64,000 nucleotides of DNA from NVTR01 sp036479015. GTDB lineage: Bacteria > Pseudomonadota > Alphaproteobacteria > Rhodobacterales > Rhodobacteraceae. The translations under genes were made by a program, and so were the position numbers. The notes under the pieces were generated by a model. The model had not been told where the DNA came from. It did no database searches and was given only the letters and a program-made list of their open reading frames with translations. The stretch lies in the NCBI GenBank assembly GCA_036479015.1, contig JAZGFB010000006.1, forward strand, positions 1 through 64,000. The letters run 5' to 3'. This document shows, in pieces, positions 25,476-34,184 of the stretch; position 1 is the stretch's first letter; each line of letters opens with the position of its first letter.

Positions 25476-25498
25476 AAAACGCCGGGAACATCCCGGCG
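25476..25498 (-). terminator. Intrinsic terminator after the DUF3576 gene
   Basis: On the minus strand CGCCGGGA and TCCCGGCG (25498-25491 and 25487-25480) form a perfect 8-bp stem with a three-base loop, followed by TTTTC. It lies between the DUF3576 stop and the leuS start. Confidence 0.75.
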
Positions 25499-25527
25499 CT
25501 GATCTGGTTTAGCTGGTAAGGATGGGG

Positions 25528-26085
25528 CTAGAGCCCACCATCACCCACCCGCAATTGCCGCGCACGCGAAAGAATCGCGTCTTCTACAGCGCGAATCGTT
25601 GCGCCATTTACAGCCCCGTTTCGGCTGACAAGCGCAAGACTTAGCGAACGGGCTTCAAGTGCCGGGTCACGAATAAATATTGTCGCGCGGTAGGATCGGC
25701 CGCCGCCGGGGGGCGTTCCAAAGCCGGTAACGATCACCCCGGTGAACGGATCAGCTGATTGGATCGGCAAAAAGCTTAACACTTCTAATGCGGCATTCCA
25801 CAGGTACTTATTAACCTGAATTTCAGAGTTGGGGTCGGCCTTAACACGGCCAAACAATCCGCGACGCGGCGGTTGGGCATCAGACACCGATTGCGCAGGT
25901 GGTGGCGTGCCAGAGGTAGCATTTATTGGTAAATTGTCTTCATTTGGGGCAATAACAGGCGCCGCAGCACCGCCGAAAAGCCGCCCACCAAGCGACCCAA
26001 GACTGCCAGACCCCTTACTGCAACCCGCCAATGTCAGCGCCATAACGCAAACAATCGTGATCATTCGAACTGGCTGAAACAGCAT
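25528..26085 (-). CDS. DUF3576 lipoprotein
   Basis: A 185-residue envelope protein with a lipobox (LAGC, Cys near 22). A low-complexity Gly/Pro/Ala linker to about residue 80 precedes the DUF3576 core. The core reads VNKYLWNAALEVLSFLPIQSADPFTGVIVTGF and continues with a strand-rich segment to the C-terminus. The family is restricted to alphaproteobacteria and is of unknown function; upstream location of leuS is usual. Single gene followed by a terminator. Confidence 0.87.
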   Translation of the reverse strand: MLFQPVRMITIVCVMALTLAGCSKGSGSLGSLGGRLFGGAAAPVIAPNEDNLPINATSGTPPPAQSVSDAQPPRRGLFGRVKADPNSEIQVNKYLWNAALEVLSFLPIQSADPFTGVIVTGFGTPPGGGRSYRATIFIRDPALEARSLSLALVSRNGAVNGATIRAVEDAILSRARQLRVGDGGL

Positions 26086-26335
26086 ATGGTTAACCCCTCA
26101 CTTAATATCCCTGTTGTACCGCGTGTACCGGGTCGCAATTGCGGGAACAAGATTTTTTGCCAATAGGCGGGAAATTGCGACTGTGGCAAAGCTGCACCAT
26201 CGGCATATGGTTTGGTTACCGAATGCGACCCTTGCTTGAATTTGAAAGGCCAAATCGTCAGGAAGGGTCATCATCTGCTTGGTTCGGACTAGCCGGACTG
26301 GGTTTAATTTTTGAACAACTTTCTGAGGGATCACG

Positions 26336-27268
26336 ATGAAAAAACTCATCCTCTTGACTTCGGCACTGACAATGATCGGCGGCGCTGCTGTTGCTGAAAT
26401 CACTGTAAGTGGTGAAGCTACTGTATCATATGGCAACTGGAAAACTGCTCCTAGTACTGCCGCAACATTTAGCTTTGGCTCTAGCCTGACAATCGCAATG
26501 GAAGAAACTACTTCCAATGGCCTGACATATGGCGCGAAAATCACTGTTGACGGCGACGCTGGCACAATCGGCAACGGCGTAGTTTACGTTTCTGGCGGTT
26601 TTGGTAAAGTTGAATTCGGCGTTGACGAATTTGACGAGCTGAGCACTGCTGGTGCAGCTGATGCGATTACTGGCGTTATCGGCAACACTAACTACGGTGA
26701 CGTTAAGTACACCGGTGAATTTGGTGGCGTAGCTGTTACTTTGGTTGCTGACGCTGGTGTTGGCGTAGTAGCCGGCGTAAACGCATCTTGGGACCTTGGC
26801 CTGGCTTACACCGGTGCTGGTTTCACACTGGGTCTGGATACAGATTCTGCGAACGCTTACAAAGTATCTGCAAGTGTTGATGTTGGTAACTTCACAATCG
26901 GTGGCGCTGTTAAACCAGCCAACGCTTGGGACCTGTTTGTCTCAACATCATTCGGTGCTGTAAACGCCAAGTTCACTACCAATAGCGGTTCTACGCACGG
27001 TATCGCACTTGACGGCACATCAGGTGATATCACTTGGGCAGTTGCAACCAACACAGCCAACGCGACTTCAGCTTCCGTTGATTACGCAATGGGTGACCTG
27101 AGCGTTGGTGTTGCATACGACAACGATGCTGCACCTCTTGCAGACCGTGGCGACGAAGCTGATCTTCAGCTGACCGTTGGTTACAGCGTAGACATGCTGG
27201 ACTTTGGTCTGAAGTTCAACGACGTCAACGAATACGAAATCAGCATGACTGCTGGATTTGAATTCTAA
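26336..27268 (+). CDS. General porin (Rhodobacter type)
   Basis: An outer-membrane trimeric porin of 310 residues. It has a 20-residue signal peptide (Met-Lys-Lys start, cleavage after Ala-Val-Ala), alternating beta-strand pattern throughout, and a C-terminal Phe (AGFEF), the Omp assembly signal. Codon use is strikingly biased to GCT, GGT and GTT, unlike neighbours, which suggests very high expression. A GAGGGATC ribosome site precedes the ATG, and a strong terminator follows. The 250-base upstream region with no gene is probably its promoter and leader. Confidence 0.93.
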   Translation: MKKLILLTSALTMIGGAAVAEITVSGEATVSYGNWKTAPSTAATFSFGSSLTIAMEETTSNGLTYGAKITVDGDAGTIGNGVVYVSGGFGKVEFGVDEFDELSTAGAADAITGVIGNTNYGDVKYTGEFGGVAVTLVADAGVGVVAGVNASWDLGLAYTGAGFTLGLDTDSANAYKVSASVDVGNFTIGGAVKPANAWDLFVSTSFGAVNAKFTTNSGSTHGIALDGTSGDITWAVATNTANATSASVDYAMGDLSVGVAYDNDAAPLADRGDEADLQLTVGYSVDMLDFGLKFNDVNEYEISMTAGFEF

Positions 27269-27290
27269 GTCGACTAAATATTATGTGATC

Positions 27291-27322
27291 AGAGCGGGCC
27301 CTTGGGTCCGCTCTTTTCTTTT
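27291..27322 (+). terminator. Intrinsic terminator of the porin gene
   Basis: An 11-bp stem (27291-27301 with 27304-27314, one G-T pair) is followed by TTTTCTTTT. The innermost pairs probably open to form the loop. Confidence 0.85.
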
Positions 27323-27372
27323 GGGCGCATCGGTGGTTGAAATCAGCAACCGAACCCAACGGACCACAGCCC

Positions 27373-28020
27373 ATGCCCCTTTCTGAAATTTCAAACCGTA
27401 TCGCCCTGGCAGAACAGGCCGCCGCACGCGCAGCTGGTTCTGCCCGGCTTATTGCCGTGTCCAAGCTGCAACCCAACGCCCGCGTCACGGATGTGTTGGA
27501 TCAGGGCCACCGCCTGTTCGGTGAAAACCGGGTGCAAGAAGCGGCCGGTAAATGGCCCGCCTGGCGCGAACAATATGGCGATGTCTGCCTGCATCTGCTG
27601 GGCCCGTTGCAAACCAATAAGACCCGCCAAGCGTTTGATCTGTTTGACGCCATCCACGCGCTGGACCGCCCAAAACTGGCCAAGGTCATTGCCCGTTTGG
27701 CGCAAGAGACCGGGCATTGCCCACAGCTGTTCATACAGGTGAACACCGGGTCTGAGGTGCAAAAGGCGGGCGTGTTGCCCGCTGATGCGGACGGCTTCAT
27801 CGCCGACTGCCGCGCCATGGACCTAACCATATCAGGGCTGATGTGCATCCCCCCCGCCAGCACAGATGCAACCAAGCATTTCAATATGTTAGCCGATATC
27901 GCCCGCCGTAACGACCTGCCGGAACTGTCCATGGGCATGAGCGCTGATTTTGAAACAGCCGTGGCCTGTGGCGCCACATATGTCCGGGTTGGGTCGGCCA
28001 TTTTCGGGGCTCGGGCTTAG
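27373..28020 (+). CDS. YggS-family PLP-binding protein
   Basis: A cytoplasmic pyridoxal-phosphate homeostasis protein of 215 residues. The cofactor Lys is in RLIAVSKLQP near 35; the fold-type III barrel has GENRVQEA, HLLGPLQTNK and the C-terminal phosphate-binding ATYVRVGSAIFGAR. GLMCIPP and LSMGMSADFE are typical of the family. I choose the ATG at 27373 because the TTG at 27337 lies in the porin terminator region. It converges on the transpeptidase-like gene, overlapping it by four bases. Confidence 0.93.
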   Translation: MPLSEISNRIALAEQAAARAAGSARLIAVSKLQPNARVTDVLDQGHRLFGENRVQEAAGKWPAWREQYGDVCLHLLGPLQTNKTRQAFDLFDAIHALDRPKLAKVIARLAQETGHCPQLFIQVNTGSEVQKAGVLPADADGFIADCRAMDLTISGLMCIPPASTDATKHFNMLADIARRNDLPELSMGMSADFETAVACGATYVRVGSAIFGARA

Positions 28021-28511
28021 GCCACCAACACCCGCGTTCCCGGTGACACCTGCGCGGCGATCCAGCGCAGTTTTTCCGGGGCAAATGCAACGCAGCCTGC
28101 TGTCGGATGGCCCGGTTTGCGCCATTGATGGATGAATATGGCAGAACCTTTGCCCGCATCCGCATCCGGCCAGTTCCAGTCTGTCAGCAGGATCAGATCA
28201 TACAGCGGATCGGCCCGGCGCAGTTTTTCATGGCTAAAGCCGTGCGGTGCGCGCACCAACTGGTTGTAATCCGGGTCGGCGCTGTCATCAGACCAACAAT
28301 CACCGGGGCGCAGGGGGGCGGCCCAACTGTTGGGCGCGGCCATACGGTCGGGGCGATACAGGCAACCGGTGACCCGGTGAACGCCGCTTGGCGTGGCCCC
28401 GTCGCCTTCGTGTTTATTGGTGGTAATGCCACCCCGGCCAATGGTGCAGGGGAACATGCGCCCCCGGTAGCGCGCCCCGCTTGGCGTGACCACCAGGTCA
28501 TTTCTGCTCAC
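28017..28511 (-). CDS. L,D-transpeptidase-like (YkuD) protein
   Basis: A 164-residue protein with the YkuD active-site pattern: IFIHQWRKPGHPTAGCVAF near 128-146 (His, then Gly-Cys nucleophile). No signal peptide is seen, unlike most peptidoglycan L,D-transpeptidases. Such short leaderless members are common in alphaproteobacteria. The role in cell-wall crosslinking is therefore likely by family but not proven. Its ATG overlaps the ribA stop (ATGA), implying coupling with riboflavin gene ribA. Confidence 0.82.
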   Translation of the reverse strand: MSRNDLVVTPSGARYRGRMFPCTIGRGGITTNKHEGDGATPSGVHRVTGCLYRPDRMAAPNSWAAPLRPGDCWSDDSADPDYNQLVRAPHGFSHEKLRRADPLYDLILLTDWNWPDADAGKGSAIFIHQWRKPGHPTAGCVAFAPEKLRWIAAQVSPGTRVLVA

Positions 28512-29587
28512 AATATATGCCCAGATTTCCGCGCTTTGGTCTTTAGGTAATCGGCATTTAGCGGGTTTTCACCGGCTTTCAGCGGCACCCTTTCGCAAAC
28601 TTTCACATCGTTTTCCTGCATCATCGCCACTTTGGCAGGGTTGTTTGTTAGCAATCGGATCGACGAAAACCCCATATTTTTCAAGATATGCGCGCCAATG
28701 CGAAAATCACGTTCGTCATCTTCAAAACCCAACCGGTGGTTGGCCTCTACCGTGTCAAAACCCTGATCCTGCAAGCTATAGGCCCGCATTTTGTTGGCCA
28801 GCCCAATGCCGCGGCCTTCCTGATTAAGATACAGCAAAACCCCGGCGCCCTCGGCCCCCATCTGGGCCAGTGCGGCGCGTAATTGTGGGCCGCAATCACA
28901 TTTCAGACTGCCCAGCAGATCACCGGTGAAACAAGCAGAATGCAGGCGTGTCAGCACCGGTTTGGCGCGGTCCGGTTGGCCGATTTCAACCGCGTAATGC
29001 TCTTCGCCACCATCATCAGGGCGAAAGACATGCACGCGCCCGGCCCTAGACACCGACAGCGGCACCCGTGCGCTTACCACCTGATTTAAAACACTTTCCC
29101 CATCGTCCAGTTCATCCAAATCTACGCAGGTTAGGCCGTTTTCGCCGGCAATTCTGGGGCCATCCCCCACCGCAACCACCACAGCCGCCGGCAACAGCCG
29201 CGCGGCCTTGGCCAGCGCAATTGCGCCCCGCGCCAATGCCCCATCGCCCCCCCGCAGGGCCGCCAGCGGCCCCTTGAGCGGATGGCGCAAATCACCCGCC
29301 GGGTCGATCAGCGCTGTGATCCAACTGATATCAACATCCCCAGGCACCGTGATGCGGGAAATATCGCGATCATAGCACCGCACCTTTAATGTTTCGGCCC
29401 GGCGTTTGGTGATCGCCAGCACCGGCTGCCCCAATTCGCGCAGGTCAGCCAGGCGCGCGTCGTCCACCGTTTCAGCCGCGAGCGCCACCGTCGCGACACC
29501 GCCTTGCACCAAAACCACAGCCAACCCAGCCCGAAAATCAGAGCGGGCGCGGTTAAGAAATTCTGCCGGGGTAGGGGTCAGAGACAT
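28508..29587 (-). CDS. ribA: GTP cyclohydrolase II (riboflavin synthesis)
   Basis: Opens GTP in the first riboflavin step. Residues about 190-359 form the RibA domain, with zinc cysteines in CFTGDLLGSLKCDCG, the LYLNQEGRGIGLANK catalytic loop (Arg nucleophile) and LLTNNPAK near the end. The N-terminal 180 residues resemble a degraded DHBP-synthase-like or unrelated accessory domain, found in the long RibA of many alphaproteobacteria. No catalytic DHBP motif is visible, so ribB function is unlikely. Divergent from the response-regulator gene. Confidence 0.93.
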   Translation of the reverse strand: MSLTPTPAEFLNRARSDFRAGLAVVLVQGGVATVALAAETVDDARLADLRELGQPVLAITKRRAETLKVRCYDRDISRITVPGDVDISWITALIDPAGDLRHPLKGPLAALRGGDGALARGAIALAKAARLLPAAVVVAVGDGPRIAGENGLTCVDLDELDDGESVLNQVVSARVPLSVSRAGRVHVFRPDDGGEEHYAVEIGQPDRAKPVLTRLHSACFTGDLLGSLKCDCGPQLRAALAQMGAEGAGVLLYLNQEGRGIGLANKMRAYSLQDQGFDTVEANHRLGFEDDERDFRIGAHILKNMGFSSIRLLTNNPAKVAMMQENDVKVCERVPLKAGENPLNADYLKTKARKSGHIL

Positions 29588-29748
29588 GTCATTTCCGTTA
29601 TTATTCCCCGCCGATCTAGCGGGTTCCGCCTAATTATGAAACATTTACCGCCTATTTGACACGTCCGCGTGAGGCAATTGTTGTAAATCTTGTGCCACGA
29701 CAACATGTCTTCCATGTCTTAGACAGGACGAAAAGGGAGAATGCCAAA

Positions 29749-30435
29749 ATGGCCACGCTAAAAAAGATACTTTTGGTTGATGATGACGATGATTTGCGCG
29801 AGGCACTGAGCGAACAGCTGATGATGACCGAAGATTTCGACGTGTTCGAAGCCGACAGCGGTGCCACCGCGATCGTGAAGGCCAAGGAAGCCATCTATGA
29901 TCTGGTGATCCTGGATGTGGGGCTGCCCGACACTGACGGGCGCGAATTGTGCCGTCGGATGCGCAAGCAAAACATCAAATGCCCAATTGTGATGCTGACG
30001 GGCCATGATTCGGACTCTGACACAATTCTGGGTTTGGATGCGGGCGCCAATGACTATGTGTCCAAGCCGTTCAAGTTCCCGGTTCTGCTGGCCCGTATTC
30101 GCGCACAACTGCGCCAGCATGAGCAATCAGAAGACGCGGTGTTCCAGCTGGGGCCTTACACGTTTAAACCATCCGTAAAGATGCTAATTACCGAGGATGA
30201 CAAGAAAATTCGGCTTACCGAAAAGGAAGCGAACATCCTGAAATTTCTTTACCGCGCCTCTGAAGGTGTGGTCGCGCGCGACGTGCTGCTGCACGAGGTT
30301 TGGGGCTATAATGCCGGTGTTACGACCCACACATTAGAGACACATATCTACCGTCTTCGTCAAAAAATAGAACCAGATCCGTCAAATGCGCGCCTTCTTG
30401 TGACCGAAAGTGGCGGTTATAGATTGGTAGCATAA
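29749..30435 (+). CDS. OmpR-family response regulator
   Basis: A 228-residue two-component regulator. The receiver domain has the acidic cluster at residues 10-14, phosphoacceptor Asp56 in LVILDVGLPD and Lys106 in SKPF. The C-terminal winged helix has TEKEANILKFL, a recognition helix in TLETHIYRLRQKIEP, and ends SGGYRLVA. The sequence closely fits a regulator conserved across Rhodobacterales, possibly the CenR-type one, but I cannot verify that name. No histidine kinase is adjacent. The ATG at 29749 follows a GGGAGA about ten bases upstream. A strong terminator follows. Confidence 0.92.
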   Translation: MATLKKILLVDDDDDLREALSEQLMMTEDFDVFEADSGATAIVKAKEAIYDLVILDVGLPDTDGRELCRRMRKQNIKCPIVMLTGHDSDSDTILGLDAGANDYVSKPFKFPVLLARIRAQLRQHEQSEDAVFQLGPYTFKPSVKMLITEDDKKIRLTEKEANILKFLYRASEGVVARDVLLHEVWGYNAGVTTHTLETHIYRLRQKIEPDPSNARLLVTESGGYRLVA

Positions 30436-30486
30436 CGCATCCCCTTGTGATGTCGGGGTTATGGCATCACACCTCCCTGTTGAACT

Positions 30487-30514
30487 GGCCCGGCCTTGCG
30501 CCGGGTCTTTTTTT
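30487..30514 (+). terminator. Intrinsic terminator after the response regulator
   Basis: An 8-bp stem (30487-30494 with 30500-30507, one G-T pair) and a five-base loop are followed by seven T. Part of this sequence (GCCTTGCGCCGGGTCTTTT) is repeated at 32257-32275. Confidence 0.85.
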
Positions 30515-30573
30515 GGGGGGTGTTATGGTGTCCTTTATTTGTTTCTGGGCGGGAAAATTCCTATGGATCCGGA

Positions 30574-31788
30574 TCAACCCTTTTCAAAAAAACCAGGGTG
30601 ATCCTGTTGGTCGCCATATGTAATCACCCGGGATTTATACCGCTGGTTAATATGATCCACTACTGCGGCAAGCTTTTCGTTCCGGCTTTGGGTGGCCGCT
30701 TGCAATGGCAGGAACAGTTCGCCAGATCGCAGATGAAGCGGTAGAACGTTACCAAGATGCACGCTAATAGAGCCAATAACACGTGGCCGCTGTGCCATCA
30801 TTTCCGCAAAGAGCAGCATGTATATAGCAAGGATTGCCCTGGTGTCCTGTGTGGCCGTTACCGTCCTTGACCCAGACCAACCACCTTTGGGCAAGAACTG
30901 TGCGCGAAGACTGAAGCGGCGCGCGCAATAGGCGTCGCGCCGCATCCGCTCGGCAGATTTTTCTGTCAACCAGCGGCCGACAAGCAAAGCTTTTTCCGGG
31001 GGGCGGTATGCCGGGGCCAACACTTTTGAATTACCGTACCCATTGCGCTTAGTGGCAAGCAGGGGAATATCTGCGCCTTGCAGGGCGCGTATAAACCGTT
31101 CGCCTTCAACCGAGTTCCATATTTTGCGGGCATGGCGGGGGTCCAGGTCATAAAGCGCTGATACGTTCCAGATCATTGCCCGTTGCAGCCGTCGCCTAAT
31201 GCCACGCGATATTCCGGGCAGATCATCCATTTTCAGATGTGCGATGCGCTTGGGCATGTTGTCCGCAGACAGCCATTGCAGCCCATCGGGCTTTTCCAAC
31301 TTACCTGCAATCTTTGCCAACAGATGGTTGGGGCCAATACCAATTGAGCAACGCAGTTCTGAACCTACCTGTTCACATATTGCCGCCTTTAGCTGGCGCC
31401 CCAATGCCAGTGCGCCATCATGGGTGCTGGTAGGTCCCCCCAGGGCGACCTGAAACTCATCTATTGACCGAATGTGTTCCAATTCGGCCAGTTCATCAAT
31501 CGTTTCTGCTATTTTTTGGTTTATCCGCACATACAGGCGATGCCGACTGGGACGAAAGACAATACCAGCACACAGGCGTTTTGCTTCATAAACCCGTGTC
31601 CCAACGCCGACACCAAATGCCTTGGCCTCATAGCTGGCTGCAACCACTGCCCCCGAGTCGGCGGATATGGCGGTGATGGCCAGGGGGCGGCCCCGTAGGG
31701 ATGGGTCCATCTGCTGCTCTACAGAGGCAAAAAAGCTATTCATATCAATATAAAGGGTACGAAAAAGGGTCACGACCAAAGAATCCAT
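30574..31788 (-). CDS. Y-family DNA polymerase
   Basis: A translesion polymerase of the DinB/UmuC superfamily, 404 residues. The palm motif LYIDMNSFFASVEQQ holds the first metal Asp; the SIDE-like motif (RSIDEFQVAL near 108) holds the second acidic pair. CSIGIGPNHLLAKIAGKLEKPDG is the conserved thumb approach, and DLPGISRGIRRRL is the helix-hairpin-helix. The C-terminal little-finger region is less conserved, with no clamp-binding motif that I can recognise. The frame allows starts at 31788 or slightly later. A LexA box lies 20 bases upstream, so SOS induction is expected. Confidence 0.88.
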   Translation of the reverse strand: MDSLVVTLFRTLYIDMNSFFASVEQQMDPSLRGRPLAITAISADSGAVVAASYEAKAFGVGVGTRVYEAKRLCAGIVFRPSRHRLYVRINQKIAETIDELAELEHIRSIDEFQVALGGPTSTHDGALALGRQLKAAICEQVGSELRCSIGIGPNHLLAKIAGKLEKPDGLQWLSADNMPKRIAHLKMDDLPGISRGIRRRLQRAMIWNVSALYDLDPRHARKIWNSVEGERFIRALQGADIPLLATKRNGYGNSKVLAPAYRPPEKALLVGRWLTEKSAERMRRDAYCARRFSLRAQFLPKGGWSGSRTVTATQDTRAILAIYMLLFAEMMAQRPRVIGSISVHLGNVLPLHLRSGELFLPLQAATQSRNEKLAAVVDHINQRYKSRVITYGDQQDHPGFFEKG

Positions 31789-31807
31789 CTTGATATTACC
31801 AACATAT

Positions 31808-31822
31808 GTTCCTACTTTGTTC
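31808..31822. promoter_or_regulatory. LexA (SOS) box
   Basis: A perfect GTTC-N7-GTTC site, the alphaproteobacterial LexA operator, lies between the divergent Y-family polymerase gene and the small unknown gene. It can control both. It ends two bases before the small gene's ATG. Confidence 0.85.
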
Positions 31823-31824
31823 TC

Positions 31825-32130
31825 ATGGTCGAGTACAAGAAAAAATTAGGAAATGTTGCCTTTGGTGGCGCTTGGAGTGAAGAGCTTTTGGTGCGTAATG
31901 CACTGTCTGAGGTGATGACAGTGTTGCACCGTGCTGCGGATGAATGCACTGAGCGCGATGTGTCTGATGGTACGTTAATGGATGCCCTTGGTTATGTACG
32001 GGACAATGTAGAAAAGGGGCCGATGCTGGTGGCTGGGTTGCAGGAATCATTGTTAGAGCCGAACCAAAGCCTGCGGCAGGAAGCCGTGAAGCGGTATGTT
32101 TCCATGATTGCCCAGTGGGCTGGGGTATAA
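31825..32130 (+). CDS. Small protein beside Y-family polymerase, probably SOS-controlled
   Basis: A 101-residue soluble, mostly helical protein: basic N-terminus, charged helix near 17-45, C-terminal amphipathic helix ending AQWAGV. I recognise no domain. The ATG is only two bases after the LexA box; there is no room for a ribosome site downstream of a normal promoter, so a leaderless transcript starting within the box or an upstream start site are both possible. Shared control with the polymerase suggests a DNA-damage role, such as a polymerase partner, but this is inference. Confidence 0.65.
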   Translation: MVEYKKKLGNVAFGGAWSEELLVRNALSEVMTVLHRAADECTERDVSDGTLMDALGYVRDNVEKGPMLVAGLQESLLEPNQSLRQEAVKRYVSMIAQWAGV

Positions 32131-32212
32131 GAAACAACCGGTATGCGGGCATCCTTTTAAAACAAAAGATAGGCTTGAAGCAGAGCAATGAATACTAAAA
32201 GAATTCCCCCCC

Positions 32213-32257
32213 ATGCCCTTCCGCCTTGCCACCTGAAATATCAATTCCGTCCGCCTG
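32213..32257 (+). pseudogene. Relic of the 5' end of xthA
   Basis: About 45 bases match the start of intact xthA (33372) at 38 of 45 positions. Translation reads M-P-F-R-L-A-T, then TGA where xthA has Trp, then N-I-N-S-V-R-L. The following 19 bases copy part of the terminator at 30493-30511. This is a fragment, not a gene. Confidence 0.75.
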
Positions 32258-32334
32258 CCTTGCGCCGGGTCTTTTCCGCACGGCATTGACTGAAATCGCT
32301 TTCCTGCTAACTGTTGCGAAAAAGCGGGGCGGGC

Positions 32335-33318
32335 GTGGTCAAAAAACTTATTCTCTGGGCGATTGTCATCATTTTTGGCACCGTTTTAGGGTTTCGCGGT
32401 GCCGCAGGATTACGTGAAACTGCGATGGTGGACGACATGGTTCCCAATCAGGGACGGATGGTTTCCACCGCAATGGGCGATATTTACCTGGAAGAAAACG
32501 GCCCCGCGGACGGCATCCCGGTTTTGCTGGTGCATGGCTCAATTGGCTGGGCCGGTCTGTGGCGCGAAACCTCGCAAGCGCTGGCGGCGGCCGGATACCG
32601 CGCCATTGCCTTTGACATGCCGCCAATGGGGTTTTCACAGCGTGACGCCGGCCATGATTATGGCCGCGAAAACCAAGCGCGCCGGGTGCTGGCGCTGGTG
32701 GATGCATTGGCGATAAAGCCGCAATTGGTTGCCCATTCCTTTGGCGCCGGTGCTGCCACGGAAGCGGTGATGATGGCACCGGATGCCTTTGCCGGGTTGG
32801 TTTTGGTGGATGCGGCCCTTGGCCTTGGCGCGCTAGATGCCACGCCCAAGTTACATTGGGCGCTACGCCCACAGGCGGTGCGCGAAGCCCTGATATCTCT
32901 TTCCGTGACCAACCCGTTGGCAACAAAAACCCTGTTGGCACAATTTCTGCATAGAAAAGACCGGGCCAACGACTATTATGTTGGTATATTGCAGGAACCG
33001 ATGGCGTTGGTTGGCACCACCGCAGAAGCGGCACATTGGCTGCCAACGCTGCTTGTTGCCCCGACCGATGCACGCAGCAGAAAGTTGGAAAATTTTGCCG
33101 GTATTGCCGTGCCCGTCGCGATTATCTGGGGTGAGCAGGACACCGCGACCCCGCCGGATCAGGCGCATCAACTTGTTGAAATCATCAGCCCCGGCCAGCC
33201 CGGCGGCAATGTGCACCTGACCATGCTGCCAAATGTTGGCCATATCCCGCAAATAGAAGATCCGGCGCAGTTCAACGCCGCCCTGATAAGCACACTCCTG
33301 GGTATGGAAAACCAGTAG
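32335..33318 (+). CDS. Alpha/beta hydrolase with N-terminal membrane anchor
   Basis: A 327-residue protein starting at GTG 32335 behind a G-rich site; the TTG at 32314 is an alternative. An N-terminal hydrophobic helix (about 4-20) anchors it. The hydrolase core has the oxyanion strand VLLVHGSIGWAGLW near 63-76, nucleophile elbow AHSFGAG near 136-142, an acidic residue in WGEQDTATPP, and His in NVGHIPQIEDP. Substrate unknown. It lies between an xthA relic and the intact xthA, suggesting it was inserted or rearranged there. Confidence 0.88.
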   Translation: MVKKLILWAIVIIFGTVLGFRGAAGLRETAMVDDMVPNQGRMVSTAMGDIYLEENGPADGIPVLLVHGSIGWAGLWRETSQALAAAGYRAIAFDMPPMGFSQRDAGHDYGRENQARRVLALVDALAIKPQLVAHSFGAGAATEAVMMAPDAFAGLVLVDAALGLGALDATPKLHWALRPQAVREALISLSVTNPLATKTLLAQFLHRKDRANDYYVGILQEPMALVGTTAEAAHWLPTLLVAPTDARSRKLENFAGIAVPVAIIWGEQDTATPPDQAHQLVEIISPGQPGGNVHLTMLPNVGHIPQIEDPAQFNAALISTLLGMENQ

Positions 33319-33371
33319 TTGAACATCCCGCGAATTATGCGATTCTAATAGCGAAGCAAGGAACCCCAACA

Positions 33372-34160
33372 ATGCCATTCACCCTAGCCACCTGGAACAT
33401 CAATTCCGTCCGCCTACGTGAACCCTTGGTGCTAAAACTGCTGGCGGAGCATGGCCCCGACATTCTGTGCTTGCAGGAATGCAAAAGCCCGGCCGAGCTG
33501 ATCCCCACTGAAAGTTTTGAAGCCATGGGGTATGTGCACCGCGTTGTGCGTGGCCAAAAGGGCTATAATGGTGTGATAATCCTGTCGAAATTGCCGATGG
33601 TTGAGGCCGGTGCCGAAGATTTCGTCAACCTTGGCCATGCCCGCCATATCGCGGGAAAACTGGAAAACGGCGTCACCATCCACAATTTTTACGTGCCCGC
33701 TGGTGGCGACAAACCCGACCGTGATGTGAACGAAAAATTCGGCCAAAAGCTGGATTACCTGACCGAGATGCGCGACTATTTCCACGCCAACAGGCCGGAA
33801 AAATCCATACTGGTGGGTGACCTGAACATCGCGCCGCGCGAAGATGATGTCTGGAGCCATAAGAAGCTGCTGAAAATCGTCAGCCACACCCCAATAGAGG
33901 TCGAGCATTTGGCGCAAACCCAAGACGCAGGCGGCTGGGTGGATGTGACACGCAAAGACATCCCCGACGGCCAGCTTTATTCCTGGTGGTCGTACCGCGC
34001 CCGTGATTGGGACGCCGCCGACAAAGGCCGCCGCCTTGATCACATCTGGGCGACACCTGATATTGTGAACGCCTCGCACAGTTCACGCGTTGAACGGGCC
34101 GTGCGCGGCTGGGAAAAACCAAGCGACCACGCACCAGTATTTGCCACATTTGATTTATAG
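33372..34160 (+). CDS. xthA: Exodeoxyribonuclease III
   Basis: AP endonuclease and 3' exonuclease of base excision repair, 262 residues. The family features are TWNINSVRLR at the start, CLQECK with the metal Glu, YNGVIILSK, the VGDLNIAPREDDVW motif, and the C-terminal RLDHIWATPD followed by SDHAPVF with the catalytic His. The ATG at 33372 follows AAGGAA. A fragment of the same 5' end occurs 1.1 kb upstream. Cytoplasmic. Confidence 0.95.
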   Translation: MPFTLATWNINSVRLREPLVLKLLAEHGPDILCLQECKSPAELIPTESFEAMGYVHRVVRGQKGYNGVIILSKLPMVEAGAEDFVNLGHARHIAGKLENGVTIHNFYVPAGGDKPDRDVNEKFGQKLDYLTEMRDYFHANRPEKSILVGDLNIAPREDDVWSHKKLLKIVSHTPIEVEHLAQTQDAGGWVDVTRKDIPDGQLYSWWSYRARDWDAADKGRRLDHIWATPDIVNASHSSRVERAVRGWEKPSDHAPVFATFDL

Positions 34161-34184
34161 GACTGTTTCTAAAAGGAATTTGAT

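Noticed and set aside
29657..29690. TTGACA-like -35 box before the response regulator
   Set aside because: No acceptable -10 element at 16-18 bases spacing; promoter cannot be placed.
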